A stretch of DNA of 64,000 bases from an uncultured Pelagibacteraceae bacterium (GCA_902587515.1 CACILM010000001.1:166705-230704), one strand, 5' to 3'; shown: positions 50,682 through 59,292, numbered from the stretch's first letter. Notes: a model not told the origin generated them from the sequence alone. Numbers and translations are program-made.

Positions 50682-51209
50682 ATGGCAGATAAACTTATTA
50701 TTGATTGGAAAGAGTATAATCTAATCGTTGAAAAATTAGCAATACAAATTCATGAAAGTGGTTTTAAACCTAATTTGCTTATTGGTATTGCAAGAGGTGG
50801 CCTTCCAATCACTGATGTCTTAAGCCGAGTTTTTAAATTAAAATGTGCTTATCTTGCCGTAGAATCATACTCTGGAGAGGGCACAGAGGATCAACAAGGG
50901 GATTTGGTTTTCTCAAGAGAAATGAGCTCTACTGTTCAAGACATGAAAGGTAACATTCTTTTATGTGATGACTTATCTGATACCGGGGTAACGCTAAATA
51001 AAAGTATTGATTGGTTAAAAAAATATCCACCCCTCAAAGGCAATATAAAAGAAATTAAAACTGCTGTGCTCTGGAAAAAAAAAGACTCAACATTTGAACC
51101 TGATTTTTGTGCTCAAAGATTAGATAGTAATCCATGGATTGTTCAGCCGTTTGAGCATTATGAAGAAATAAAAGTTCAAGATTTAATTAAGAAACATCAG
51201 AAGAATTAA
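50682..51209 (+). CDS. Purine phosphoribosyltransferase (Gpt/xanthine-guanine type)
   Basis: Protein of 175 residues with the type I PRTase fold. LLIGIARGGLPITDVLSRVF is the N-terminal hood strand. NILLCDDLSDTGVTL is the PRPP-binding loop with the two acidic residues followed by DTG. It resembles the bacterial xanthine-guanine phosphoribosyltransferase group, which salvages purine bases with PRPP; other base preferences are possible. A strong terminator follows. The convergent neighbour is an AzgA-type purine permease, so the pair serves purine uptake and salvage. Confidence 0.8.
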   Translation: MADKLIIDWKEYNLIVEKLAIQIHESGFKPNLLIGIARGGLPITDVLSRVFKLKCAYLAVESYSGEGTEDQQGDLVFSREMSSTVQDMKGNILLCDDLSDTGVTLNKSIDWLKKYPPLKGNIKEIKTAVLWKKKDSTFEPDFCAQRLDSNPWIVQPFEHYEEIKVQDLIKKHQKN

Positions 51210-51229
51210 GGGCCAGAATTTACTGGCCC
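51210..51229. terminator. Bidirectional intrinsic terminator between gpt-like gene and azgA-like gene
   Basis: GGGCCAG (51210-51216), a 6-nt loop AATTTA, and CTGGCCC (51223-51229) form a GC-rich 7-bp stem with A/T-rich flanks, followed by TAAAATTTTT on the plus strand. It directly follows the phosphoribosyltransferase stop and ends 8 bp before the convergent permease stop, so it can serve both strands. Confidence 0.85.
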
Positions 51230-51237
51230 TAAAATTT

Positions 51238-52548
51238 TTAGGCTACGTAAAAACTAATTACGCTAAATACTGCAATTACCCAAATAGCAGGAGAGGTTTT
51301 TCCAAATTTTCCTGTAAATATTTGAATTAATGCATATGAAATAAATGCAAGAGCAATACCATTACTGATACTATACGTTAACGGCATTGTTATCATTGCA
51401 ACTACTGCAGGGCCTGACTCAGCTATATCATCCCACTCAATATCAGTGATATTTCTTACGAATAATATTGCTACGTACAACAACGCTGCACCATCTATTT
51501 CTTTTGGTAAACTTGTAGCGAGCGGCGAAAAGAATAAACACGCTAGGAATAAAACTCCTATTACAAGCGAAGTCATTCCAGTTCTGCCTCCGGCTTTTAC
51601 TCCCGCACCTGACTCAACATAACTAGTTACAGTTGTTGTCCCCATCATTGCTCCAGCAACTGTTCCCACACTATCAGATAACATTGCTTTGTTGATGTCT
51701 TGCACTTTACCTTTTTTATCAACTTTACCCGCCACGTTAGCAACAGATGTTAATGTTCCTGCTGTATCGAAAAAGTCTATAAACAATAATGTAAAAACTA
51801 TTGAAGCCATACCTGCTGTAAGTGCTGCTTTAAGATCAAAATCAAATAAGTATGTCATTGGTGGTATTGAACCAACAACGCCATTAAATTTTGCTAAACC
51901 AGTCGCCCAAGCTATTATACTAAATAAAAGGATACCAATTATAATGTTACCTCTTATCTTCATCTTTTCTAAAACAATCATAAAGACAAAAGTTAAACAA
52001 CCAAGAAGCACTAAAGGATTTTTAATGTCACCTAAAGTAACTAATGTGACTGGATGATCTCCTACTACTCCCATAATTTCTAAACCGATAATAGCTAAAA
52101 ATAATCCTATCCCAGCACCGATTCCTAGTTTTAAACTTCTTGGAATCGAATTTATCAACCACGCTCTTAAAGGTGTGAGTGATATAGCTAAGAAAATAAT
52201 TCCAGCAACCAATACTGCACCCAATGCTGCTTGTGGTGTGTAACCCATTCCTGCAACTACTCCGTATGCAACAAATGCATTTATACCCATACCTGGTGCC
52301 AAACCTATAGGCCAAGTTTTTCCGTAAAATGCCATGATGAAACACGCAAGTGCTGTAGCTAATATTGTTGCAGTAAATACTGCTCCAAAATCAAAAAAAC
52401 CTTTTTCTGTTCCGGCAAATTCGCCAGATAAGATAAAGGGATTTAAAAACATAATGTATGCCATTGTAAGAAAAGTAGTTACACCAGCTATTACCTCAGT
52501 TTTAAAATTTGTTTTATGTTTCCTATACTCAAAATATTTATCCATCAT
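51238..52548 (-). CDS. Adenine/guanine/hypoxanthine permease (AzgA, NCS2 family)
   Basis: Protein of 436 residues with 12-14 membrane helices. TEVIAGVTTFLTMAYIMFLNPFIL at the start, AFYGKTWPIGLAPGMGINAFVAY and DFFDTAGTLTSVANVAG...ALLSDS-like AMLSDSVGTVAGAMMGTTTVTSYVESGAGV are the AzgA signatures. It imports purine bases by proton symport. The ATG pair at the start is preceded by GGAGG, an unusually clear ribosome binding site for this window. I could not see a purine riboswitch in the 135-bp upstream spacer. Confidence 0.93.
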   Translation of the reverse strand: MMDKYFEYRKHKTNFKTEVIAGVTTFLTMAYIMFLNPFILSGEFAGTEKGFFDFGAVFTATILATALACFIMAFYGKTWPIGLAPGMGINAFVAYGVVAGMGYTPQAALGAVLVAGIIFLAISLTPLRAWLINSIPRSLKLGIGAGIGLFLAIIGLEIMGVVGDHPVTLVTLGDIKNPLVLLGCLTFVFMIVLEKMKIRGNIIIGILLFSIIAWATGLAKFNGVVGSIPPMTYLFDFDLKAALTAGMASIVFTLLFIDFFDTAGTLTSVANVAGKVDKKGKVQDINKAMLSDSVGTVAGAMMGTTTVTSYVESGAGVKAGGRTGMTSLVIGVLFLACLFFSPLATSLPKEIDGAALLYVAILFVRNITDIEWDDIAESGPAVVAMITMPLTYSISNGIALAFISYALIQIFTGKFGKTSPAIWVIAVFSVISFYVA

Positions 52549-52683
52549 AAAATAAAACCTCCGTTAAAAGTTTATTACTCTATATAATCGCTAAAATCTT
52601 AACTAAATCCTTCATATCTACCTTGATTCAACCAAGAGTAAATATATCTGTTTATAACTTTTCGTTATAAAATAAGGATAAGA

Positions 52684-52989
52684 ATGAAAAGATTTTATTT
52701 TACGATTTTATACACATTATTTTTAATTTCATTAATTGGTTGCCAAACTGTCTCAAAGAAAATTGAAGATACGACAACTAAAGAAGAGCAGGAATTAAGC
52801 AAATGGTTAAATAAACCTGAAGAAGATCTTAAAAGTTTTTATGGCCAACCTGATAAAGTTGAATTTTTAAAAACAAGAAATAGAAATTACGTCTATATAA
52901 CTGAAAAATATAAAATTAAGTGTGAGCGTAAGTTTGAGGTAAACCCAAGGAATATTGTGGTTGGTTTTAGTAGCAAAAATTGCTTTTAA
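52684..52989 (+). CDS. Small lipoprotein of unknown function
   Basis: Protein of 101 residues with a lipoprotein signal and lipobox LIGC (Cys20). The mature part is about 80 residues: an acidic helix (TTKEEQELSKWLNKPEEDLKSF), a YGQPDKVEFLKTRNRNYVYIT segment and two C-terminal cysteines (KCERKF, SKNCF) that could form a disulfide. The GQPD...VYI stretch resembles small outer-membrane SmpA/OmlA-like folds, but I cannot name a family. AAGGA lies 5 bp before the ATG. A terminator hairpin follows. Confidence 0.75.
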   Translation: MKRFYFTILYTLFLISLIGCQTVSKKIEDTTTKEEQELSKWLNKPEEDLKSFYGQPDKVEFLKTRNRNYVYITEKYKIKCERKFEVNPRNIVVGFSSKNCF

Positions 52990-52994
52990 TTACC

Positions 52995-53014
52995 TGCGGA
53001 GTAAATACTCCGCA
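52995..53014. terminator. Terminator hairpin between the lipoprotein gene and hsp20
   Basis: TGCGGAGT (52995-53002), loop AAAT and ACTCCGCA (53007-53014) form an 8-bp GC-rich perfect stem, with only weak T-rich sequence after it. It is placed 6 bp after one gene and 13 bp before the end of the convergent hsp20 gene, so it probably ends both transcripts. Confidence 0.75.
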
Positions 53015-53026
53015 AGTAAGGTAAAC

Positions 53027-53470
53027 TTATTTAATTTCAATAAGTTTTTTTTTCTTAATTTCAGGGATAATTTTTTCACAAGAAATAGTCAGCAAACCAT
53101 CTTTAAGCTCAGCACCATTCACTTTTACATCATCTGCAATTGTAAATGATCTAGCAAAAGATCTTTGTGATATTCCTCGATGAATAACTTCATCTCCTTC
53201 TTTTTCTTCAGTTCTTTTAACGTCTTTTGTTTTTACAGTTAAAAGATTATCTTCATATTCAACTTCAACATCATCTTTGTTAAAGCCAGCAACTGCTACT
53301 TCAATAGCATACTTATCTTTGCCTGCCTTTCGGATGTTGTATGGTGGATAATTGGTTTGTACACCAAGACTACCATTCCCTAACATAGACTCGAATTGAT
53401 CAAACATGTCATCGAATCCAATGCTAAAAGGTCTAAGTGAATTAAAGATCGATAGATCCTTACTTGTCAT
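53027..53470 (-). CDS. Small heat-shock protein (Hsp20/IbpA family)
   Basis: The frame runs to 53515, but the ATG at 53470 is chosen because AAGGAGG ends 4 bp before it and the protein then begins MTSKDLSIFNSLRPFSIGFDDMFD, the usual IbpA-type start; this gives 147 residues. The alpha-crystallin domain runs from YPPYNIRKAGKDKYAIEVAVAGF through DVEVEYEDNLLTVKTK to KVNGAELKDGLLTISCEK, whose GLLTI-type motif matches the family. A short KKKKLIEI tail may bind neighbouring subunits. It holds unfolded proteins for refolding. A sigma-32-like promoter and a thermometer-like leader precede it. Confidence 0.95.
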   Translation of the reverse strand: MTSKDLSIFNSLRPFSIGFDDMFDQFESMLGNGSLGVQTNYPPYNIRKAGKDKYAIEVAVAGFNKDDVEVEYEDNLLTVKTKDVKRTEEKEGDEVIHRGISQRSFARSFTIADDVKVNGAELKDGLLTISCEKIIPEIKKKKLIEIK

Positions 53471-53520
53471 ATGTCCTCCTTTGTTAGCAAGGTTAATGTC
53501 AGCCCCACTTGGCAACCGAC
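53471..53520 (-). promoter_or_regulatory. ROSE-like RNA thermometer in the hsp20 leader (candidate)
   Basis: The predicted leader is about 50 nt. Its 3' part reads (minus strand) CCTTGCTAACAAAGGAGG, then ACAT and ATG. The UUGCU at 53490-53486 can pair with AGGAG of the Shine-Dalgarno (53480-53476) across an AACAA loop, including the central G-G opposition that is the hallmark of ROSE elements. A first hairpin GUCGG/CUGAC (53520-53516 with 53502-53498) precedes it. Length is shorter than usual for ROSE. Confidence 0.55.
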
Positions 53521-53527
53521 AATTAAG

Positions 53528-53555
53528 ATATGGGAATTATTTTTAATTTTTCAAG
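53528..53555 (-). promoter_or_regulatory. Sigma-32-type heat-shock promoter of hsp20
   Basis: On the minus strand CTTGAAA (53555-53549), a 14-bp spacer and CCCATAT (53534-53528) match the heat-shock consensus CTTGAAA-N13..17-CCCCATnT closely. The predicted start is near 53520. It lies upstream of the hsp20 leader and shares the spacer with the ptrB-like gene, which ends just beyond it. Confidence 0.8.
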
Positions 53556-53559
53556 ATTG

Positions 53560-55644
53560 TTATTTTAAAATTTTTGCAGATTTTAAAATAAAAGAATACT
53601 CTTCTGCTAGTTCTGTGATTGCATTGTCACGGCCAGACATTCCTCCATGACCTGCTGCTTCCATTTTGCATTTTAATAATTGAGGATTGTTATCAGTTTT
53701 TGTCTCTCTAAGTTTTGCAATATATTTAACTGGCTCAGAGTAAAGGACTCTGTTGTCAAACAAAGATGTTGTAATAAGCATCGGCGGGTAATCTTTTTTA
53801 TTAATATTGTTATAAGGTGAATAGGATAAGATATACTCAAAGTATTCTTTACTTTTTATCGGGTTTCCCCACATCTCCCATTCGCCTGGTGTTAATGGTA
53901 ATTTCTCATTTAACATGGTTGTCATTGTGTCTACAAATGGAACTAATAAAAGCATTCCAAAAAATAAATCAGGAGCCATATTAGCTACAGCTCCACCCGT
54001 AAGACCTCCAGCAGATCCCCCATAAAAACAAATTCCACCTTTGTATGTATATCTTTGTTCTATAAGATGTTTGGCGCAAGCTACATAATCTAAAAAAGTA
54101 TTTTTCTTAAATTTTTTTTTACCATTTTCATGATGTCTATCTCCTAAATCTCCTCCGCCTCTAACATGAGCTATCGCAAAAGTAATTCCTCTATCAATTA
54201 AACAAAATCTTGAGGCACTAAAAGATGGAGCTATACTATGTTTATATGCCCCGTAGGCATATAAAAGAATTTTTGATTTTCCATCTTGTTTTGCTGTTTT
54301 CAATCTAACCAAACTAATAGGTATCATTTGACCGTCATGAGACTTAGCCTTTATTCTTTCAACGACGTAATTAGCGGAGTCATGTCCAGATGGAACTTCT
54401 GTTTGTTTTACTAATTTTTTTTGCTTTGAGACGATGTCATACTCATATACTTGTCCTGGAGTTGCCATACTTTCCCATCCAACTCTTATCATTGTAGTAT
54501 TTGTATCTCTTTGCATTAAAGAAACACCAGGAACGCCTATTGGTTCATCTGAAATTTTAATTTCCTCTTCTTTGTTAGTTTGAATATTTCTTACAAACAG
54601 TTTTGGTATAGCATCAGACTTTTCTGATCTAATAATATAATCATCTAAAAATTCAAAACCACCGATAACAGTCTCTTTTTTTGCTGGGATAAAAACTTCT
54701 AATTTATCTATCTGACTAGTCTTACATCTGAGTACCTTATAATCTCTAGCCTCCTCATTAGTGTGAATATAAAAATAACCTTGCCAAGAATCTATTGAAT
54801 AACGAACATCATTTTTTCTTTTTTGAAAAAGTGTGGGTTTAATTTCTTTAGCATCTGTAGAAAAAAAATATTCTTCAGTTGTTATGTGATCAGAAGTCCC
54901 AATAATGAAATATTTTTCATCAGAGGTAATACCAATACCACAAGTAAAAGTTTCGTCTTTTTCCTCAAATATTAGTTGATCTTGATCGGTCGATGTTCCA
55001 AGAACATGTTTGAAAATTTGTCTTGGTCTATGATATTGATCTAATTTCGAGTAGAAAAAGCTTTTATTATCTAAAGCCCATGTGACGCTTCCGCTTGTAT
55101 TTTCAATTACATCTTTTTCATTTTTTCCTGTTCTAAGATCTCTCAAATAAATTGTATAATATTCTGATCCTTTTAAATCTAGAGAATAAGCAATAAAATT
55201 ATCACAATAAGAAGTGCTTACTGTGCCGACTCCAAAATACTCTGAACCAGACTTCTTCTTTTCCAAATCACCATCAAAATAAACTTCCTCAGATTTAGAG
55301 CCATCAATCAGTTGCCTCATTCTTTTACCGTAATTACCCTTAGCTTCTGTTTTTGACCAATAATAATATCTTTTATCTTTATATTTTAATCCAGTGTCGT
55401 CTAATTTAATTTTTCCTTTGATTTCGTTAAATAAATTTTTCTGTAATTCTTTAACGTCTGTGAAGTAGTCTTCAGTTATTTTGTTGTTAGCTTCTATGTA
55501 ATCCTTGACTTGAGAATTTAACTTTTTTGGATCCTTTAAAACTTCAAGGATATTTGGCTGATCAACCCATGAATAATCATCTTCTAGTGGAATTCCGTGA
55601 TAATTTTTCGTAGTCTTTATTTTTTTAAGTTTTGGTATATTCAT
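53560..55644 (-). CDS. ptrB: Oligopeptidase B-like serine protease (S9 family)
   Basis: Protein of 694 residues. An N-terminal seven-bladed propeller region (from KNYHGIPLEDDYSWVD) gates the active site. The C-terminal hydrolase has the nucleophile elbow FYGGSAGGLTGGAVAN, an aspartate in TTSLFDNRVLYSEPVKY and a histidine in AAGHGGMSGR, which is the oligopeptidase B form. It cleaves short peptides after basic residues in the cytoplasm. The start codon lies 13 bp from the divergent J-domain gene. Confidence 0.93.
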   Translation of the reverse strand: MNIPKLKKIKTTKNYHGIPLEDDYSWVDQPNILEVLKDPKKLNSQVKDYIEANNKITEDYFTDVKELQKNLFNEIKGKIKLDDTGLKYKDKRYYYWSKTEAKGNYGKRMRQLIDGSKSEEVYFDGDLEKKKSGSEYFGVGTVSTSYCDNFIAYSLDLKGSEYYTIYLRDLRTGKNEKDVIENTSGSVTWALDNKSFFYSKLDQYHRPRQIFKHVLGTSTDQDQLIFEEKDETFTCGIGITSDEKYFIIGTSDHITTEEYFFSTDAKEIKPTLFQKRKNDVRYSIDSWQGYFYIHTNEEARDYKVLRCKTSQIDKLEVFIPAKKETVIGGFEFLDDYIIRSEKSDAIPKLFVRNIQTNKEEEIKISDEPIGVPGVSLMQRDTNTTMIRVGWESMATPGQVYEYDIVSKQKKLVKQTEVPSGHDSANYVVERIKAKSHDGQMIPISLVRLKTAKQDGKSKILLYAYGAYKHSIAPSFSASRFCLIDRGITFAIAHVRGGGDLGDRHHENGKKKFKKNTFLDYVACAKHLIEQRYTYKGGICFYGGSAGGLTGGAVANMAPDLFFGMLLLVPFVDTMTTMLNEKLPLTPGEWEMWGNPIKSKEYFEYILSYSPYNNINKKDYPPMLITTSLFDNRVLYSEPVKYIAKLRETKTDNNPQLLKCKMEAAGHGGMSGRDNAITELAEEYSFILKSAKILK

Positions 55645-55657
55645 ACTGAGAAATTAT

Positions 55658-56170
55658 ATGAATTTGTTTTTGTTGGGAATTATCATTTTCGTCGTAATCT
55701 ACCTTTTTCTAAATTGGTTCGCTAGGGCTAGTTCAAAAAAAATAGCTACAACTATTAAAAAAATTGCAATTTATATATCATTGATTCTAGCTGTACTATT
55801 TACAATTGGCGGCAAATTCATCTTCAGTCTTCCAATGTGGTTGATCTTACTCTCAGGGCTCAAGATTAAAGGGTTTACTGCTCTGCAAATGTATCAATTA
55901 TGGAGACTTATCCAATTCATGAAAAATAATGCAGGAAGATTTTCCCAAGGTCAGTTTGGTCAAACTCCAGGATCATCAAGCCTTACATCAGAAGAAGCGT
56001 ATAAATTGCTAGGATTAAAAAAGGGTGCGAGCAAAGAAGAAGTTTTAAAAGCAGCTAATCAATTACAAAAAAAAATTCATCCTGATATGAACCGTAATGT
56101 AGACAGTTCTAGATTGAGTCAATTAGTAAATGAAGCAAAAGAAAAAATATTAAAAACTGATTTTAGTTAG
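55658..56170 (+). CDS. Membrane-anchored J-domain protein
   Basis: Protein of 170 residues. Two or three N-terminal helices (about 2-20, 35-53 and 57-68) anchor it. The C-terminal part (about 108-170) is a J domain: SEEAYKLLGLKKGASKEEVLKAANQL, the HPD motif in IHPDMNRN and LVNEAKEKIL. It lacks the G/F and zinc regions of DnaJ. It probably recruits DnaK to the inner membrane, in the manner of DjlA or Tim14. It overlaps the convergent glycosyltransferase gene by 8 bp and faces the oligopeptidase gene across only 13 bp. Confidence 0.85.
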   Translation: MNLFLLGIIIFVVIYLFLNWFARASSKKIATTIKKIAIYISLILAVLFTIGGKFIFSLPMWLILLSGLKIKGFTALQMYQLWRLIQFMKNNAGRFSQGQFGQTPGSSSLTSEEAYKLLGLKKGASKEEVLKAANQLQKKIHPDMNRNVDSSRLSQLVNEAKEKILKTDFS

Positions 56171-57125
56171 TTAAAAGCTCAATACATTTGTTATAAACTT
56201 TATCAAAAGAGATTTTGTTGGCACCCAAAGTATCATGGGTTGTTGTTTCTTCAGTCTCACCTTCTGGGATAATTACATTAATATTTTTTGAATACTTTCC
56301 ATAAGCCAGGACTGGACTATCCATAAACAAAGCTACAGTTTTTAAATTAAGAGCCGCACTGATATGCATAAAACCTGTATCATTTCCGCAGTATAAATTA
56401 CAATTTGCTATAATTGGAAGCATTTCATTTATCTTTAAGTTATTTAAAGAGACACAATTAGATCCTATATTTGAATTTGATATTTCATTTATCAAAGGCT
56501 GGTCATTTTTTCCAGCTGCTAAATAAAATTTCGATGGAAATTTTTGATTTATTTTTTCACTTAATTTAATAAAATTTTTTATTTCCCAACGTTTAGTTGG
56601 TCCGGATGCACTAATACCTAATACAATACATTTATTATTTAATGACATTTTTTTTTGGGCTTTTAATATCTTATCCTGATTGACAAAAAGTTTTGGTTGT
56701 GTTGATACAATTTTATCAATTTCATTCTCAGTAAAAATTTTTGCTGTATTGACAACATGTTGGCCTTTTTTTTTAAATAAAGGATACTGAGCAATTTTTT
56801 TTATTCCTGCAAATTTACAAACTAAAAAATATCTTACTGAACTATTGAATATGAATACTTTATCAAATTTTTTTTCTTTAATATCTTTTATCAATTTGAT
56901 AAATCCGTTTAACCCATCGTGGCTACCAGTTTCATCTTCTAAGCGATCTAATGTTATGACTTCTTTGATATGAGGATCGTCTTGAAAAAGATCTTTTGCC
57001 CTAGTATTTTCTTTGGCTAATATAGAAACTGGTTTTTCATATTTTTTCGAGATTTCATGTATATAATTCAGGTGAATTATACAGTCTCCTAGCCCAACTT
57101 TATTTATTAGAATCAGAACTTTCAT
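56163..57125 (-). CDS. Glycosyltransferase family 9 (heptosyltransferase-like)
   Basis: Protein of 320 residues with the GT-B two-domain fold of family 9. VLILINKVGLGDCIIHLNYI opens the N-terminal domain. The C-terminal domain has LGISASGPTKRWEIKNFIKLSEKI, FYLAAGKNDQP and the donor-site segment CNLYCGNDTGFMHISAALNLKTVALF. It is predicted to transfer a sugar from an ADP- or GDP-type donor in LPS core or glycan assembly. No other LPS genes lie next to it. Confidence 0.85.
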   Translation of the reverse strand: MKVLILINKVGLGDCIIHLNYIHEISKKYEKPVSILAKENTRAKDLFQDDPHIKEVITLDRLEDETGSHDGLNGFIKLIKDIKEKKFDKVFIFNSSVRYFLVCKFAGIKKIAQYPLFKKKGQHVVNTAKIFTENEIDKIVSTQPKLFVNQDKILKAQKKMSLNNKCIVLGISASGPTKRWEIKNFIKLSEKINQKFPSKFYLAAGKNDQPLINEISNSNIGSNCVSLNNLKINEMLPIIANCNLYCGNDTGFMHISAALNLKTVALFMDSPVLAYGKYSKNINVIIPEGETEETTTHDTLGANKISFDKVYNKCIELLTN

Positions 57126-57172
57126 TTTTGAAACTTATATTATAATTTATTTCAATAAATTGGGACAATAAG

Positions 57173-58057
57173 ATGTTGAAACGAGGCGTATACGCAGCAA
57201 GTTTAAGTGTTTTAAATAAAGACTTAACGTTAAATGTTGAGGCTACTATTTCTCATGCTGAGAACTTAATCAAAAATGGATTACATGGATGCTTCTTTTT
57301 TGGAAGCACTGGAATGTCACAACTAATTTCTAAAAATGAAAAAATGGAGCTAATTTCGAAAATTTCTACACACAAACAAAGGAAACACTTTTATTTAGGC
57401 ACAGGCTGCAACAGCCTTAATGAAAATATTGAGTTAATAAAATATGCCAGCGAGTTTAATTTTAATACGATTTTGTTAATGCCAAGCGCATACTATGTTG
57501 GAAATTCTGACGAGGGAGTTTTTGAGTTTTACAAAAAAATAATTTCAGCATGCCCAAAAATTAAAATTGTAATTTATAATTTTCAAAAATTATCTGGTTA
57601 TATTTTTTCAATTGATGCAATTACAAAATTAGTTAAGTTATTTCCTAAAAATATAATTGGAGTTAAAGATTCATCTTACAATTTGTATGAAAATTTGAAA
57701 ATTAAAAATTTTTTAATATTTCCTGGCAGCGAGGCTAAACTACTTAAAGGATTAGAAAGAGGATCAAGCGGTGTTATAAGTGCAGTTACTAACTCAACGC
57801 ACTTCTTAGCCAGAAAAGTATTTGACGATTTTGAAAATAAAATTCCACAAACAAAAAATGACCAATTAATAGGTGTTCGTGAAACCTTCGACGGCTATAA
57901 TTTAATATCAGCTTTGCACAGTTTTCATTCGATAAAAGATGAAAATTATAAGAATATATTACCTCCACTTACTTTGTTAAGTGAGCAAAAACTGAAAGAA
58001 CTTATTGAAAAATTAAACAAACTAAAATTTATTAGTGGAAAAAACTTAGCAGCGTAA
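57173..58057 (+). CDS. DapA/NanA-family aldolase-type lyase
   Basis: Protein of 294 residues, a TIM barrel of the DHDPS/N-acetylneuraminate lyase family. FFGSTGMSQL (44-47 GSTG) binds the keto-acid carboxylate, Tyr135 lies in IVIYNF and the Schiff-base Lys165 in IIGVKDSSYN. The GSTG loop resembles pyruvate-type aldolases outside true DapA (usually GTTGE). The real DapA gene is probably elsewhere, so this may act on another 2-keto-acid substrate. It precedes the cfa-like gene by 3 bp. Confidence 0.8.
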   Translation: MLKRGVYAASLSVLNKDLTLNVEATISHAENLIKNGLHGCFFFGSTGMSQLISKNEKMELISKISTHKQRKHFYLGTGCNSLNENIELIKYASEFNFNTILLMPSAYYVGNSDEGVFEFYKKIISACPKIKIVIYNFQKLSGYIFSIDAITKLVKLFPKNIIGVKDSSYNLYENLKIKNFLIFPGSEAKLLKGLERGSSGVISAVTNSTHFLARKVFDDFENKIPQTKNDQLIGVRETFDGYNLISALHSFHSIKDENYKNILPPLTLLSEQKLKELIEKLNKLKFISGKNLAA

Positions 58058-58060
58058 TTT

Positions 58061-59266
58061 ATGATTTTAGCAAAATTATTTACAAAAATTTTTAAAGAAG
58101 GTGGAATAATACTAATTGACTCTGAAAATCAAAAATATATTTGTGGTTCACCAAGACAGATCAACCCTATAACTTTAAAACTTTTTAAAAAGGATTTAAA
58201 TTGGAAAATTCTATTTAACCCAGAACTTGAGTTTCCTGAAGGTTTTATGAAAGGAGATATAGTCATTGAAAATGCCTCATTGAAGGAATTTTTAATGGAA
58301 GTTCTAAAAAATCTAGGAAGAAGCGAAGTTAGCACAGCAAGTATTTTTTTTAAAAAAGTTTATCAAGCATGGAGATTTATCTCTAATTTTAATTTTCCAG
58401 GAAAATCAAAAAAAAATGTTGAAGCTCATTATGATATTGGTGGAAGAAAAGGTGAAATTCTTTATGATGTGATGCTTGATAAGCACTATCGTCAATATAG
58501 CTGTGGCTACTGGAAAGAAGAAACTAAAACTTTAGAAGAGGCACAAGAAAATAAAATCCAACATATAATAAAAAAACTTGATATTAAAAAGAATCAAACA
58601 GTTTTAGATATTGGTTGTGGGTGGGGTGGTCTTTGTTTTGAGATAGCTAAACAGTATGACTGTGAAGTAACAGGAATTTCATTAAGCACTAATCAAATAG
58701 ATTACTGTAAAGAGAAGGCCAAGAAGTTAGGATTAGAAAATCAAGTTAAATTTGAATTAATAGATTATAGATTAGTAAAGGGAAACTACGATCGTATTGT
58801 CTCAGTGGGTTTTGGGGAACACCTAGGAGTAAAGTTCTATAACACTTTTTTTAAGAAAATTAACAGTATTTTAAATGAAAATGGAAATTTCCTATTTCAT
58901 CTAATTGGTGTAGTGGACAAACCCTCTGCTCCAAATCAATTCATAAATAAATATATTTTTCCAGGGGGTGTATGTCCCTCACTGAGTCAGCTTATAAAAC
59001 CAATAGAGAAAACTGGTCTAATCGTTGCTGACACAGAAACTTTAATAAGACACTACGATAAAACACTTGAGGCTTGGCTAGAGAGATTTTTAGCAAAAAG
59101 GAATGAGATGAAAGATTTGTTTGATGAAAAATTTTGTAAAATGTGGGAATTTTATTTGGCAAGCTGTGCGGCAGCTTTCAGATACCGCGATCTTGTTGTT
59201 TTTCAATTACAAATTGTCAAGAACTTTCATTCTGCTCATAGAACAAGAGACTATATATATTCATAA
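58061..59266 (+). CDS. Cyclopropane-fatty-acyl-phospholipid synthase-like SAM-dependent methyltransferase
   Basis: Protein of 401 residues. It has the Cfa-type entry NVEAHYDIGGRKGEILYDVMLDKHYRQYSCGYW, SAM motif I VLDIGCGWGGLCFEIAKQYDCEVTG and later CEKFKLIDYRLVKGNYDRIVSVGF-like segment with the active-site glutamate context. C-terminal AAAFRYRDLVVFQLQIVKN is typical. It may cyclopropanate or methylate unsaturated phospholipid acyl chains. Assignment to the family is solid; the product is not certain. Confidence 0.88.
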   Translation: MILAKLFTKIFKEGGIILIDSENQKYICGSPRQINPITLKLFKKDLNWKILFNPELEFPEGFMKGDIVIENASLKEFLMEVLKNLGRSEVSTASIFFKKVYQAWRFISNFNFPGKSKKNVEAHYDIGGRKGEILYDVMLDKHYRQYSCGYWKEETKTLEEAQENKIQHIIKKLDIKKNQTVLDIGCGWGGLCFEIAKQYDCEVTGISLSTNQIDYCKEKAKKLGLENQVKFELIDYRLVKGNYDRIVSVGFGEHLGVKFYNTFFKKINSILNENGNFLFHLIGVVDKPSAPNQFINKYIFPGGVCPSLSQLIKPIEKTGLIVADTETLIRHYDKTLEAWLERFLAKRNEMKDLFDEKFCKMWEFYLASCAAAFRYRDLVVFQLQIVKNFHSAHRTRDYIYS

Positions 59267-59268
59267 AA

Positions 59269-59292
59269 ACTGTTATTAAATAAAATAACAGT
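59269..59292 (+). other. Perfect stem-loop abutting the start codon of the lysine-rich protein
   Basis: ACTGTTATT (59269-59277), loop AAATAA and AATAACAGT (59284-59292) are a perfect 9-bp stem. It fills almost all of the 26-bp space between the cfa-like stop and the next ATG at 59293, which follows the stem with no gap. It is not a classical terminator because it lacks a T run. Confidence 0.6.

Noticed and set aside
52549..52683. Purine riboswitch before the AzgA-like permease
   Set aside because: The spacer has no recognisable conserved loops of the purine or xanthine riboswitch families.
53471..53515. Longer hsp20 start at ATG 53515
   Set aside because: An AAGGAGG Shine-Dalgarno sequence lies just before the ATG at 53470, and the sequence MTSKDLSIFN fits the usual IbpA start.
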